In this document: positions 1-8,922 of the stretch, piece by piece
How the letters are laid out: the number at the start of each line of letters is the position of its first letter
Position numbering within the stretch: position 1 is the first letter of the stretch
NCBI GenBank assembly: GCA_025980465.1
Contig: JAICXJ010000010.1
Span: 22,338 to 86,337, forward strand
DNA from: Frankiales bacterium
GTDB taxonomy: Bacteria; Actinomycetota; Actinomycetes; JAFAQI01
Length of the DNA: 64,000 nt
Direction: 5' to 3'
Made by a program: the position numbers and the translations under genes
The notes under the pieces: model-generated
Databases searched by the model: none
What the model was told of the DNA's origin: nothing
What the model saw: the letters and a program-made list of their open reading frames with translations, nothing else

Positions 1-2
1 TG

Positions 3-1175
3 TCACCGGACGAGCAGGGGGTGCTTCGTCGCACTGGCGTGTTCGCCGGAAGCTTCCCGCTGGCAGCCGTCGAAGCGGTCGTGGACGGCTTGGACCCGAT
101 TGATGTTGTCGATCTGATTGATCGGCTCGCGCGTAAGTCGCTGATCGTGGTCGAGGGTGGCGGACCCGAGCCGCGATATCGGCTGCTCGAGACGGTCCGC
201 CAGTATGCCGTGGACCAGCTGCTGCGCGGCGAGGAGCTGATTGCCGCCCGCAACGCGCATCTGAGGTGGATCGGCGAGGTCATGACCGCGGCCGCGAGCA
301 CGCTGTGGCTGGGGGGCGACGAAACGACCTGGCTGATGAGGCTTGACGCTGAGGAAGGCAACATCCGTGCCGCTGTGAACTGGGCGCTGGAGCGGGGGTA
401 CGCCGCGCAGGCGGCGACGATCGTGTTCGGAGCTATGGGTTGGTTCGTCAGCCGGGGCCGGTCAGCGGAGGGGCTGCGACTGGCGCAGCAGGTGCTCGCC
501 GCTGATCCGGGCGGCGTGGAGGAGGCGCTCGTCGCGCTCTCCGAGATGTCATTGGCGAGCGGCTGCGGCCGGTTGGCGAGCGACATGGTTGATCGGGTTC
601 GCCGGACCGCGGATCGACTGTCGGGGACGCCGCACGAGTGGGCTCGGCCGGTCGGGCTCGCGCACGCTGCGGCGTGGTCGTATCCGCCCGGTGACCTCGC
701 CGGAGCGCGGCAGGCTATCCCGCAATGTGAGCAACTCGTCGAGGAGTCAAAGCGGTACGGGCCAGGCGCAGCCGGCTGGGCGCTGCAGACACTGTTCTGG
801 ACGAATCTCGACGCCGGCAATACCGATCGTGCTCGCGACGCCGCCGACCAGGCCTTGGCGGCGGCCGGCGAGGCACGACTATCGATCCTGGAGAGCCGGA
901 TGGCGTTCAATCGCGCGCGGATCGCCGCGGTGCAAGGCGACTATGACTCCGCGTGGGAGAACGCCGAGCATGCCGTTCGAGTCGCGCGCGCGACCGGTGA
1001 AGCCTTTGTCGTCGCTGCTGCGACGCAGGTGCTGGCTGACGTCGCGCTGGCGCGCGACGACCTGGCCCTGGCCCGGGACCTGCTGGCGAGCACGATCGAT
1101 GCCGTCGCGGAATCCATGACCCAGGCAGATGTGGACGCTGTGCTCGTCAGGTTGGCCGGCCTGCCCGACGCGTAG
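3..1175 (+). CDS. AfsR/LuxR-type large ATPase regulator, C-terminal part (cut by left edge)
   Basis: The frame is open from the left edge, so the N-terminus is missing; 390 residues to the stop are visible. The first 90 residues resemble the winged region that follows the STAND-type ATPase domain of AfsR/SARP- and MalT-like regulators (DRLARKSLI, then YRLLETVRQYAVDQL). The rest is helical, Ala/Arg-rich and TPR-like (for example RARIAAVQGDYDSAWENA), as in the protein-interaction tails of these regulators. No LuxR helix-turn-helix is seen at the C-terminus, so any DNA-binding or cyclase domain must lie outside the window. The family assignment is good; the target is unknown. Confidence 0.75.
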   Translation, partial: SPDEQGVLRRTGVFAGSFPLAAVEAVVDGLDPIDVVDLIDRLARKSLIVVEGGGPEPRYRLLETVRQYAVDQLLRGEELIAARNAHLRWIGEVMTAAASTLWLGGDETTWLMRLDAEEGNIRAAVNWALERGYAAQAATIVFGAMGWFVSRGRSAEGLRLAQQVLAADPGGVEEALVALSEMSLASGCGRLASDMVDRVRRTADRLSGTPHEWARPVGLAHAAAWSYPPGDLAGARQAIPQCEQLVEESKRYGPGAAGWALQTLFWTNLDAGNTDRARDAADQALAAAGEARLSILESRMAFNRARIAAVQGDYDSAWENAEHAVRVARATGEAFVVAAATQVLADVALARDDLALARDLLASTIDAVAESMTQADVDAVLVRLAGLPDA

Positions 1176-1235
1176 ACCTGCTCAGCCGGCCGAGGAGTTT
1201 GCTTCCGCCGCCGGCGATGGCGCTGCGGTGGGCCT

Positions 1236-1241
1236 CAGAAT
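1236..1241 (+). promoter_or_regulatory. -10 box of a probable leaderless siroheme synthase mRNA
   Basis: CAGAAT (5 of 6 matches to TANNNT-type boxes, counting CA for TA) ends 6 nt before the GTG at 1248, which would place the transcription start at or next to the start codon. No Shine-Dalgarno sequence is seen. Confidence 0.35.
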
Positions 1242-1247
1242 GGACCG

Positions 1248-2429
1248 GTGCGGTACTCGCTGCTCGTCGACCTGACCGGCCGCTCGGTCGTGGTCGTCGG
1301 TGGCGGCGCGGTCGCAGCCCGCCGGATTCCGGATTTGCTCGCGGCCGGCGCGACCGTCACGGTGATCGCTCCCGAGGTCGACGGTCGGATTTCTGACGAC
1401 TGCACCGTCATCCGGCGCGCATATCAGCCCGACGACCTGGTCGGTTCCTGGCTGGCGCTGGCCTGCACCGACGACCCAGCGGTCAATGCGGCGGTCGCCG
1501 CGGAGGCGGACGAGCGCGGCGTCTGGTGCCTGAGAGCGGACGAGGCGGAAGCGTCGAGTGCGTGGCGACCCGCGACCGCGGTGGTCGACGATCTCACCGT
1601 CGCAGTCAGCGCGGCTGGCGACCCGGGTCGCGCGCGTGACCTGCGCGACGCAATCGAGCAGCGGCTGCTCGCGTCAGATCTCACCGTCCGCCGGACGAGA
1701 CCCGCCGACGGACGCGTGGTTCTGGTCGGCGGCGGGCCGGGGGATCCCGACTTGCTGACGATGCGCGGGATGCGGGCGCTGTTGGACGCCGACGTCGTGA
1801 TCACCGACCGGCTCGGGCCGACCGGCCTTCTCGAGCAGTTGGCCGCCGAGGTCGAGATCGTCGATGTCGGTAAGACGCCGGGCGGGCATGCGGCGGAGCA
1901 GGCCGACATCAACGCGTTGATCATCGAGCGGGCCCGGGCGGGTCAGCGGGTGGTGCGACTCAAAGGCGGCGACCCCTTCGTCCTCGGGCGGGGAAGCGAA
2001 GAGGTCGATGCGTGCCTTGCCGCCGGGGTGACCGTCGAGGTGGTGCCCGGCATTACGAGCGCGATCGCCGCTGCGACCCTCGCCGGCATCGCCCTCACCG
2101 AGCGCGGTACGACGCAGCAGTTCACCGTGGCGAGCGGTCATGTGCCACCAGGCGACGATCGATCGACGGTCGACTGGGGCTGCCTGGCTGCCGGCAACGG
2201 AACCGTGGTGCTGCTGATGGCGGTCGCCAACCTCGCGCCCATCAGCGCCGCCCTCATCGCCGGCGGCCGTTCCGCCGCTACCCCGGTCGCGATTGTCGAG
2301 AACGCTTCGCTGCCGCTGCAGCGGGTCGTCCGCTGCCGGCTGTCCGAGCTCGCGGCAACAGCGACGGCGCACTCCGTCGTACCTCCCGCCGTCGTGATCG
2401 TGGGGGAGGTTGTCCGGCTGCCGAGGTAG
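1248..2429 (+). CDS. cysG: Siroheme synthase: precorrin-2 dehydrogenase fused to uroporphyrinogen-III C-methyltransferase
   Basis: This 393-residue bifunctional enzyme would turn uroporphyrinogen III into precorrin-2 and then sirohydrochlorin/siroheme, the cofactor of sulfite and nitrite reductases. Residues 1-150 hold the NAD-binding dehydrogenase/chelatase part (VVVVGGGAVAARRIPDLL near residue 11). From about residue 158 the SAM-dependent methyltransferase follows, with VGGGPGDPDLLTMRG, GDPFVLGRGSEE and PGITSAIAAATLAGIALTERG-type signatures. It is shorter than the E. coli enzyme (457 residues), in line with the roughly 405-residue actinobacterial form; the loss is in the middle dimerisation/chelatase part. 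The start is GTG with a -10 box 6 nt upstream. No sulfite reductase gene is adjacent. Confidence 0.9.
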   Translation: MRYSLLVDLTGRSVVVVGGGAVAARRIPDLLAAGATVTVIAPEVDGRISDDCTVIRRAYQPDDLVGSWLALACTDDPAVNAAVAAEADERGVWCLRADEAEASSAWRPATAVVDDLTVAVSAAGDPGRARDLRDAIEQRLLASDLTVRRTRPADGRVVLVGGGPGDPDLLTMRGMRALLDADVVITDRLGPTGLLEQLAAEVEIVDVGKTPGGHAAEQADINALIIERARAGQRVVRLKGGDPFVLGRGSEEVDACLAAGVTVEVVPGITSAIAAATLAGIALTERGTTQQFTVASGHVPPGDDRSTVDWGCLAAGNGTVVLLMAVANLAPISAALIAGGRSAATPVAIVENASLPLQRVVRCRLSELAATATAHSVVPPAVVIVGEVVRLPR

Positions 2430-2541
2430 TCGCTGTCGGATGCCCGACACCCGGTCAGATCCTCGCTTGTGCGCGGATGGGGTACGCCGGAGACTCGCCC
2501 TCAGCGGCAGACGAGCCGTGGTGGGGGGTGAGGGAGCGCGC

Positions 2542-2991
2542 ATGTACCACCGGATCGTCGTGGGGACCGACGGCTCGCCGACCGCCGATCGTGCGGTCGA
2601 CGTGGCGGGGGAGCTGGCGCGCCTGACCGGCGCCCAGCTGCTCGTCGTTTCTGCCTACAGCCCGGTGCGCGCTGCCGTCATGGCGGGAGTCGGCGCTGCT
2701 GGGGGCACGCCGGCTCCGTCATGGCTCGGCGACGACGAGCGCGTCGCCGCGGAGGACGTCGTCCGTCGCGCCGGCCAGCGTTTGGCGGACTGCGGCGTGA
2801 CCGGGTACCCCATCGCTCGCCTGGGGGAGCCCGCGGACGCCCTCCTCGACGCCGCCGAGGAGTTCGACGCCGACCTGCTGGTGATCGGCAGTCGGAGGAT
2901 CACTGGATTGCCGCGGCACCTTCTGAGCCACGTCGCCGAGCGCGTTGCGCACCAGGCGCCGTGCAGCGTTCACATCGTGCCCACCTGCTGA
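2542..2991 (+). CDS. Universal stress protein (UspA family)
   Basis: A single-domain 149-residue Usp protein. It opens with the family signature MYHRIVVGTDGSPTADRAV and ends with LLVIGSRRITGLPRHLLSHV and a PCSVHIV strand. In ATP-binding members the C-terminal loop reads G-2x-G-9x-G(S/T); here it is degenerate (GSRRITG and LLSH), so nucleotide binding is uncertain. ATG 2542 is chosen because GGTGAGGGAG lies just upstream and homology starts there; an in-frame extension to 2410 is not protein-like. The gene lies 90 nt upstream of the Crp/Fnr regulator on the same strand, so both may belong to one stress-response unit (inference). Confidence 0.85.
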   Translation: MYHRIVVGTDGSPTADRAVDVAGELARLTGAQLLVVSAYSPVRAAVMAGVGAAGGTPAPSWLGDDERVAAEDVVRRAGQRLADCGVTGYPIARLGEPADALLDAAEEFDADLLVIGSRRITGLPRHLLSHVAERVAHQAPCSVHIVPTC

Positions 2992-3080
2992 GTCCGCTTC
3001 CGGCAGATCTCGGGCTGCGGCCGGACGCGCGCCCGCCTTGTCGCTACCCAACTCACCTGCGAACGTTGCAGGTCGAGAAG

Positions 3081-3842
3081 ATGGGAGCGATGACCACCAC
3101 CGGAGGGCGGACGCCGACGCGCCGCGAGCTGACCCGTGCTGAGCTGATCGAGCTCTTCGGCGCGGTTCCGCTGTTCGCCCGACTGGCACCACCGCAGCGT
3201 GAGCTGATCGCTACCGCCGCCACGCCGCTGACGGTCAAACGTGGTGCCCTCGTGATCCAGCAGGGCGATCCCGGCGACGCGGTGTATGTCGTCAGTCGCG
3301 GCTCGTTGCTGGCGCATCGGGCCAGCCGATCCGGTGAGCGACGGGCCCTCAACGTCATCGAGGCTCCGGGTTCGTTCGGCGAGATCGCGCTCCTCGACGG
3401 GCGACCCCGGTCGGTGTCGATCGAGGCGCTCGAGGAGTGCGACCTGTTGGTGGTCTCCCGCACCGATTTCCTCGGTTTGCTCGGCCGCGATCCGCGTCTC
3501 GTCGATGGATTACTGAGGGAGCTCGGGCGAATGATCCGCCGGCTGACCGACCAGGTCGCCGACGAGTCACTCCTCGATCTTTCAGCCCGCGTCGCGAAGA
3601 CCCTGGTCCGCCTCATCGAGCCGCAGCTGGCGGCGGATCCCGGCAGGTCGCCGATCGTCTCGCTGTCGCAAGGCAAGCTGGCTGAGCTCGCCGGCGGCAG
3701 TCGGCAGTCGGTCAACGGCGCGCTGGCGACGCTGGTCACCCGCGGCCTGGTGCGGATCGAGGGCCGGCGAATCGTCGTCATCGACATTCCGGGCCTGCAC
3801 GCCCGTGCTGGCGTCAGCCTTCCCGTCGCGCTGCCGCGCTAG
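3081..3842 (+). CDS. Crp/Fnr family transcriptional regulator
   Basis: A 253-residue regulator. Residues about 20-140 form the cyclic-nucleotide-binding fold (FGAVPLFARLAPPQRELI, IQQGDPGDAVYVVSRGSL, and FGEIALLDGRPRSVSIEAL in the phosphate-binding cassette). The C-terminus has the Crp winged helix: LSQGKLAELAGGSRQSVNGA then LVTRGLVRIEGRRIVVID. The cassette has GEIALL and PRS, close to the cAMP-binding PRSA/T form, so a nucleotide ligand is possible but not proven. There are no N-terminal cysteines for an FNR-type cluster. Start ATG 3081 follows GAGAAG; ATG 3090 in the same frame is an alternative. A perfect 15-bp hairpin follows 74 nt after the stop. Confidence 0.85.
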   Translation: MGAMTTTGGRTPTRRELTRAELIELFGAVPLFARLAPPQRELIATAATPLTVKRGALVIQQGDPGDAVYVVSRGSLLAHRASRSGERRALNVIEAPGSFGEIALLDGRPRSVSIEALEECDLLVVSRTDFLGLLGRDPRLVDGLLRELGRMIRRLTDQVADESLLDLSARVAKTLVRLIEPQLAADPGRSPIVSLSQGKLAELAGGSRQSVNGALATLVTRGLVRIEGRRIVVIDIPGLHARAGVSLPVALPR

Positions 3843-3915
3843 GCGGCCGGGCCCGCCTACTGTCCGGATCCGACTGGTTCCGGCCTGACTAGGCGGATCG
3901 GGAACTCGATACGGG

Positions 3916-3955
3916 GCGGTGCCGGGCGACCACGGGGGCCGTCGCCCGGCACCGC
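3916..3955 (+). terminator. Strong 15-bp hairpin after the Crp/Fnr gene
   Basis: A perfect inverted repeat, with left arm 3916-3930 (GCGGTGCCGGGCGAC), a 10-nt loop and the complementary right arm 3941-3955. There is no U-tract, which is common in high-GC actinobacterial terminators. It separates the regulator gene from dodecin. Confidence 0.65.
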
Positions 3956-4105
3956 GGCCGAGAGCGTCCGGCGCCGGATCCCCCCGCAGATCGCAGTCCG
4001 CTCAGGCGCTGCGCTCAGGGTGCCAGCATCGACGCGAGTTCGTCTATAGCTACGGTCGTAGATGTTGCCTCAAGGTCGTCTTTTTCTGAATCGAAAGGAA
4101 CCGTC

Positions 4106-4312
4106 ATGGCGGACGCCACTTACGGAATCAGCGAAATCGTCGGGACAAGTCCGGACAGCGTGCAGCAAGCCGTCCGTAACGGCGTCGAGAAGGCCTCACA
4201 GACGGTGCGCAACCTTGACTGGTTCGAAGTGACCTCGATCCGGGGTCAGCTCAACAACGGGACGGTCGCACACTTTCAGGTACAGATGAAGGTCGGCTTC
4301 CGCATCGAGTAG
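4106..4312 (+). CDS. Dodecin (flavin-binding storage protein)
   Basis: A 68-residue protein matching dodecin along its whole length: an ISEIVGTSPDS start, AVRNGVEKASQTVRNLDWFE in the helix and following strand, and the closing VAHFQVQMKVGFRIE. Dodecins form hollow dodecamers that bind FMN/FAD or related flavins (and CoA in some bacteria), buffering free flavin and quenching its photoreactivity. The Trp in LDWFE that stacks on the flavin is present. A good ribosome site, GAAAGGA, lies 5-11 nt before the ATG. The AT-richer stretch upstream (4040-4100) contains TACGGT and an inverted repeat CTACGGTCGTAG, possibly its promoter. It is transcribed alone and faces the tldE gene. Confidence 0.93.
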   Translation: MADATYGISEIVGTSPDSVQQAVRNGVEKASQTVRNLDWFEVTSIRGQLNNGTVAHFQVQMKVGFRIE

Positions 4313-4421
4313 CGACAGCGCTCCAATCCAGCACGCAACCGTCCTGCGAGTTGACGCGCGACGCGGCGTCGGCTTCTCCCACCCATCTGGCGCACCGGTT
4401 GTGTACTCGATTGGGAGCGCC

Positions 4422-5813
4422 TCACGAAGCCTGACTGACGGTGCTCATGTTGAACTCGGCGACCCGCAGCGCCGGCATCCGGGTACGAGTGAAGTAGTCA
4501 CCGAACTCACGCCCGAGAGTCTCCTCGGTGCGTCCGGCTTGGCCGAGCCGCTGCAGCATCCCGATCGGGCTCTCGTTGAATCGGAAGTTGTTGACGGCTC
4601 CGACGACCTCACCACCCTCGACCAGGAAGACGCCGTCACGGGTCAACCCCGTGAGCAACAGGGTCTGCGGATCGACCTCGCGGATGTACCAGAGGCAGGT
4701 GAGCAACAGCCCGCGGTCGGTGGCCGCGACCATGTCGTCGAGCCCGACCGACGGGTCCGGAGCAGTCAGTTCGAGGTTGTCACCGAAAGGTGTGAACGGC
4801 AGCCCGGTGAGCTGTGCGGAGTGCCGGGTGCAGATCAGGGCGGCGAGCTCGCCGTCGCGAATCCACTCGGTCGGCTCAATCGGCGCGCCGTTGTCGAACA
4901 CCGACGCCATCCGGCTCGAGGCGCCGGCGGCAACGAACGGCGTGGCTTGCTGGCCTCGCATCGCCGGGTCGGAGCGCAGCGTGATCGCAAGGTCGGTCAG
5001 CCGTTCGCCGACCCGGGTGCCGCCACCCGGCTTGGCGAAGACCGACTGCCCATCGTGGGCGTCGAGAGCGCCGGAGCTCCAGTACGCGTACAGCATGAGG
5101 TCAGCGACAGCGGACGGCGGCAAGATCGTCTCGTAGCGGCCGGCGTCGAGCGCTATTCGCTTCTCGCTCCAGCCGAGCCGCTTGGCGACGTCGGCCTCGA
5201 GGGCCGGCAGGTCGATCGACGCGACGTCAGCGGCACCCTGTCCGCTCCAGGCAGAGCGCGTGCCGTCAGTGGACCGACCGGTCAGCTCGACCCGGACACT
5301 GGGCTGCTCGTGACGAAGCCGCAGCCCGGTCGACGATCCGAGGAACGTCGTCGCGACCGAATGCTCGGCGTACCCGTAGCGGCCCTGGCCGGCGTCGCGG
5401 GCGGCGCCGAAGATGTCACCGAGCCAGTGGGCAAGGTCGCCGAGCGCGGCAACCGGTGCGTCGACCGGTGAAGCGTCCCAGTCGGCCGAGGTACGTCCCG
5501 GGATCAACTCGGCGGCGTCGTCAGCAACCGTCGAGGCCCTAGCCGCGGCTTCGGCCTCGGCGACGAGCGCCACGACCTGGTCGAGATCGGCGCTGTCGCG
5601 GCTCACTGACGCAGCCCGGATACCGTCGGCTCCCGCGACCGTCGCAATAACAGTCACTTCGACCGACTCGGTCACCCCGTTGGTGGTCAGCGTGTTGTTG
5701 GCCCAGCGCAGATTGGTCGAGGCGTCGTTGCTCGCGATGACGATGCAGCCGTCGGTTGTCGAGGCGTCGAGCGCACGCTCGACGAGCTCCTGTGGCGACA
5801 CCTGCTCGCTCAC
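4422..5813 (-). CDS. tldE: TldE/PmbA, inactive partner of the TldD/TldE protease
   Basis: A 463-residue protein of the PmbA/TldD family. In E. coli, TldD and TldE form a heterodimer that cleaves peptide modules (microcin B17 leader, unfolded peptides); TldE lacks the metal site. No HExxxH is present here, as expected. The C-terminal half shows the family fold (GLTRDGVFLVEGGEVVGAVN and NFRFNESP). The start is GTG 5811-5813: its GTGA overlaps the TGA of tldD by 4 nt, the usual arrangement for translational coupling, and N-terminal homology begins there (SEQVSPQELVERAL). A longer in-frame opening reads through tldD in a non-coding frame and is rejected. No RiPP precursor or modification gene is seen nearby. 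Confidence 0.9.
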   Translation of the reverse strand: MSEQVSPQELVERALDASTTDGCIVIASNDASTNLRWANNTLTTNGVTESVEVTVIATVAGADGIRAASVSRDSADLDQVVALVAEAEAAARASTVADDAAELIPGRTSADWDASPVDAPVAALGDLAHWLGDIFGAARDAGQGRYGYAEHSVATTFLGSSTGLRLRHEQPSVRVELTGRSTDGTRSAWSGQGAADVASIDLPALEADVAKRLGWSEKRIALDAGRYETILPPSAVADLMLYAYWSSGALDAHDGQSVFAKPGGGTRVGERLTDLAITLRSDPAMRGQQATPFVAAGASSRMASVFDNGAPIEPTEWIRDGELAALICTRHSAQLTGLPFTPFGDNLELTAPDPSVGLDDMVAATDRGLLLTCLWYIREVDPQTLLLTGLTRDGVFLVEGGEVVGAVNNFRFNESPIGMLQRLGQAGRTEETLGREFGDYFTRTRMPALRVAEFNMSTVSQAS

Positions 5814-7315
5814 TTGCCTGCCTCCTTGGTGGTGTTGAGGATCTTCACACCGTTGAACAGCGCCGTCGGGCAGCCGTGACTGACCGCAGCCACCTGGCCA
5901 GGCTGGCCCTTGCCGCAGTTGAAGGCGCCGCCGAGCACGTAGGTCTGCGGGCCGCCGACGGCCGACATCGAGCCCCAGAAGTCGGTGGTTGTGGCTTGGT
6001 ACGCCGCATCGCGCACCTGGCCGGCGATCTTGCCCGACTTGATACGAAAGAAGCGCTGCCCGGTGAACTGGAAGTTGTAGCGCTGCATGTCGATCGACCA
6101 CGACTTGTCGCCCACCACATACAAGCCGTCATCGACGCCGGCGATCAGGTCCTCGGTCGACGGTCCGCCTAAGACCGGCTGCAACGAGACGTTGGCCATG
6201 CGCTGGATCGGTACATGCAGCGGCGAGTCGGCATATGCGCAGCCGTTTGACCGCTCGATTCCCGACAGTGCAGCGGTACGGCGGTCGAGCTGGTAGCCGA
6301 CGAGCGTGCCGTCCTTCACCAGGTCCCAGGTCTGTCCGGCAACGCCCTCATCGTCGTACCCGATCGTCGCCAGGCCGTTGACGGCTTGCCGGTCGCCGGT
6401 GACGTGCATGAGGCCGCTTCCGTAGCGGAGCGATCCGAGCTTGTCGGGGGTCGCGAACGAGGTTCCGGCGTAGTTGGCCTCGTATCCGAGCGCACGGTCC
6501 AGTTCAGTGGCGTGACCGATCGACTCATGGATCGTCAACCACAGATTGGACGGATCGACGATGAGGTCGTAGCTGCCCGGCTCGACGGACGGGGCTTTCG
6601 ACTTCTCTTCGAGAAACTCAGGAAGCTGGGCGAGTTCGGCGTCCCAGTCGTAGCCCGTCGTCAGCCACTCCCAGCCGCGTCCGACCGGCGCCGCGATCGT
6701 GCGCATGGTCTCGAACCGGCCGGATGCGTCGTCGACCCACAGTGCCGTCAGCTGGCATTGCACGCGTACGCGTTGTTGCGTCGTGACCGTTCCGGCGAGA
6801 TCGGCGAAGAACTTGTTCTCACGTACCTGCTTGATGTGGGCGTCCACGTGGCGAACCACGTCGGCCCCGAGGAGCTGGCTCGACCAGTCCGCGAGCAACT
6901 CGATGCGATCCGCCTCGTTGATCGTGAACGGGTCGATCTCGTAGGACGAGACCCAGGTCTGCTCGCCATGCGCCGGTTCGGCGGCCAGTTCGATGCGTTC
7001 GCCGGTGACCGGCTTCGACACCTTCGCGACCTCGACAGCTCGGTCGACCAGTGTGCGAGCCGCTGCCGGGTCGACGACGAGACCGCCGGCGAAGCCCCAA
7101 GTGCCGTCGTGGACCACCCGGACCGCGAGCCCACGCTCATCATCGTCGTGACTCGTCTCGAGTCGGGCATCGTGCAACGCGAGGTTGGCCGTCCGGATGC
7201 GTTCGATCCGGACGTCGGCGTGCTCGACGCCGAGGCTGCGCGCATGCTCCAGCGCGACGTCGGCGATTTCGCGTAACGGAAGCGCGGTGAACTCGGGGTC
7301 GATCTGGTGCGCCAT
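5810..7315 (-). CDS. tldD: TldD metalloprotease subunit
   Basis: A 501-residue catalytic partner of TldE. The zinc motif HESIGHATELD (HExxxH, near residues 260-266) is present, followed by YANYAGTSF-like and LRYGSGLMHVTGD blocks; the C-terminus has the NCGKGQPGQ and VSHGCPTALFNGV segments of the family. ATG at 7313-7315 has AAGGAG about 13 nt upstream, a little far. It lies 33 nt after the MDR oxidoreductase gene, and its stop overlaps the tldE start. MDR, tldD and tldE therefore probably share a transcript, though no functional link is known. Confidence 0.92.
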   Translation of the reverse strand: MAHQIDPEFTALPLREIADVALEHARSLGVEHADVRIERIRTANLALHDARLETSHDDDERGLAVRVVHDGTWGFAGGLVVDPAAARTLVDRAVEVAKVSKPVTGERIELAAEPAHGEQTWVSSYEIDPFTINEADRIELLADWSSQLLGADVVRHVDAHIKQVRENKFFADLAGTVTTQQRVRVQCQLTALWVDDASGRFETMRTIAAPVGRGWEWLTTGYDWDAELAQLPEFLEEKSKAPSVEPGSYDLIVDPSNLWLTIHESIGHATELDRALGYEANYAGTSFATPDKLGSLRYGSGLMHVTGDRQAVNGLATIGYDDEGVAGQTWDLVKDGTLVGYQLDRRTAALSGIERSNGCAYADSPLHVPIQRMANVSLQPVLGGPSTEDLIAGVDDGLYVVGDKSWSIDMQRYNFQFTGQRFFRIKSGKIAGQVRDAAYQATTTDFWGSMSAVGGPQTYVLGGAFNCGKGQPGQVAAVSHGCPTALFNGVKILNTTKEAGK

Positions 7316-7348
7316 CTGCGCGGGTCAGCTCCTTGGGTTGTCTGCGTA

Positions 7349-8302
7349 CTACTGCCGCGGGTCGAGAACGAGCTTGCCGGTCGTCCGCCGGGAGAGCAGG
7401 TCTTCGTGTGCCTTCCGCGCGTCAGCGAGCGGGTACGTGCCGCCGACTACCGGCGACAACTTCCCCGCCGCGACCAGGTCAAGCATCTCGGCCATCGGTT
7501 CCTGCACCATGCCCGGCCGGCCGAGACAGTGCACCAGCCAGAAGCCGATCACCGCTCGGCTGCTCTGCAGCAGCGAACCGGCATCGATCGGCTTCGGCGG
7601 GGTTCGTGAGGCCATGCCGAACGTTGCAAGCCGGCCGAGTGGCGCCAGCGCGGCAAGGCTCGCGTCGAAAGTCGGACCGCCGGTCATCTCGAGGACGACG
7701 TCGACCGGCTTGCCGTCGTTGGCGTCGATCAGCGCGGCCTTGAGATCATCACTTCCCGCATCGACCGTCGCGTCGGCGCCGAGGCTCTCGACCAAGGCGC
7801 GCTTGTCGGCAGAGGAAGCGACGCCGATCACCCGGCCGGCGCCCCAGTGCTTGGCCAGCTGGACGGCCAGGGTTCCGACTCCGCCGGCGGCCGCATGGAC
7901 GACCACCGACTCACCGGTGGCCAGGTGGGTCGACGTGCGCAGCAGGTGGTACGCCGAGAGGCCCTGCACCAGCAGGGCGAGAGCCTGACCGTCGCTGACC
8001 GCATCAGGAAGCTCGAACTCCACTCCTGGCATCCCGAGCGCCTTCTCGGCGTACCCGCCCTGACCGACCAACGCCGCGACCCGCCGCCCGTCAGCGGTCC
8101 GACCGACGACCTCGCTGCCCGGGATCATTGGCAGCGCAGTGGTCGACAGGTAGCTGTTCTCGGTCTGGTGGGTGTCGGCGTAGTTGACCCCGGCGCCGGA
8201 CACCTCGATCAGATCGAAGCCGTCGACGGGGTCCGGATCGGCGACCTCGCTGAGCGTCAGTACCTCGGGCCCGCCGTATTCGGTGATCCGGATCGCACGC
8301 AT
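7349..8302 (-). CDS. NADPH:quinone-reductase-like MDR oxidoreductase
   Basis: A 317-residue member of the medium-chain dehydrogenase/reductase superfamily, QOR type, without the catalytic or structural zinc cysteines. The N-terminal GroES-like part includes MRAIRITEYGGPEVL and GAGVNYADT. The Rossmann part has VHAAAGGVGTLAVQLAKHWG (AxxGGVG, NADPH-binding) near residues 135-155. It probably reduces quinones or alpha,beta-unsaturated carbonyls in the cytosol with NADPH; the substrate cannot be read from the sequence. ATG 8302 is preceded by TAGGGT at a 6-nt gap and no ribosome site, which suggests a leaderless mRNA heading the MDR-tldD-tldE group. Confidence 0.85.
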   Translation of the reverse strand: MRAIRITEYGGPEVLTLSEVADPDPVDGFDLIEVSGAGVNYADTHQTENSYLSTTALPMIPGSEVVGRTADGRRVAALVGQGGYAEKALGMPGVEFELPDAVSDGQALALLVQGLSAYHLLRTSTHLATGESVVVHAAAGGVGTLAVQLAKHWGAGRVIGVASSADKRALVESLGADATVDAGSDDLKAALIDANDGKPVDVVLEMTGGPTFDASLAALAPLGRLATFGMASRTPPKPIDAGSLLQSSRAVIGFWLVHCLGRPGMVQEPMAEMLDLVAAGKLSPVVGGTYPLADARKAHEDLLSRRTTGKLVLDPRQ

Positions 8303-8308
8303 GCCACG

Positions 8309-8314
8309 ACCCTA
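8309..8314 (-). promoter_or_regulatory. -10 box (TAGGGT) of a leaderless MDR gene
   Basis: TAGGGT on the minus strand ends 6 nt before the ATG at 8302, the spacing expected when transcription starts at the start codon. Confidence 0.45.
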
Positions 8315-8361
8315 TGGCCGCCGGGTACGGGGGCGGCGGGAACGCCGGGCCGACTAGCCGG

Positions 8362-8796
8362 CTAGAGCTCGGGCCGGAACGGTCGCGGTGGCGGCTTCAG
8401 GTCGGCGCGCGGGCAGGTCTCGAGCGTGAGACCGCCGTAACCGAGCGCCTCGTTGCACAGGTCGGACACCGTCAGGCCGTGGCGCTGACCGATGCGGGTG
8501 ATGGTCGCGCGGAAGATCGTGATCTCGTAGCGAGTCGGTACGCCGTACGCGATCTGGATCGTCCCGAGCAGCTCGGAGCTGCCGGTGCCCCCGTCGGTGC
8601 CGTTCCAGGCCCGGTCGTAGCGCCGCCAGGTCGCCGGCTCCGACCACCACACGCCGTCCATCCGGACGTCGTGGAGGGCCAGCTCCATGAGCACCCGCCG
8701 GGCGGACTCCTCCGGAAGAACAGCCGCTGGCCGGATCACCTCGGTGACGACACCGTCGTCGTAGGCCTCGGTCAGCAGCAGTTCGAGATCGTCCAC
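8362..8796 (-). CDS. Conserved-looking protein of unknown function
   Basis: A 144-residue cytosolic protein that I do not recognise. It is rich in acidic and aromatic residues (MDGVWWSEPATWRRYDRAWN) and ends in a proline-rich PPPRPFRP tail. The stretch YEITIFRATITRIGQRHGL could hold a helical nucleic-acid or protein contact, but there is no clear motif. GTG 8794-8796 is preceded by GAAAGG at a 6-nt gap, a convincing ribosome site that argues for a real gene. It lies 59 nt upstream of the MDR gene on the same strand. Confidence 0.6.
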   Translation of the reverse strand: MDDLELLLTEAYDDGVVTEVIRPAAVLPEESARRVLMELALHDVRMDGVWWSEPATWRRYDRAWNGTDGGTGSSELLGTIQIAYGVPTRYEITIFRATITRIGQRHGLTVSDLCNEALGYGGLTLETCPRADLKPPPRPFRPEL

Positions 8797-8922
8797 GATG
8801 TGCCTTTCGTTGCAGCGCCCTTGTGCTAATTGTCGGCCTTTGTAGGTCCCGCCTGAAATGGTTACTTCGGAGGGTCAAGCTGCCCGTTCTGGTGGGTCAC
8901 GTCCGAAATGCTCCGAGACCAC

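Noticed and set aside
4401..5471. Long plus-strand frame opposite tldE
   Set aside because: It is the antisense shadow of tldE; composition is Arg/Glu/Asp-rich noise with no domain, and the minus-strand gene has clear family motifs.
4422..8302. RiPP cluster with TldD/TldE maturation protease
   Set aside because: No precursor peptide, cyclodehydratase or radical SAM gene is close; TldD/E are also general housekeeping proteins.
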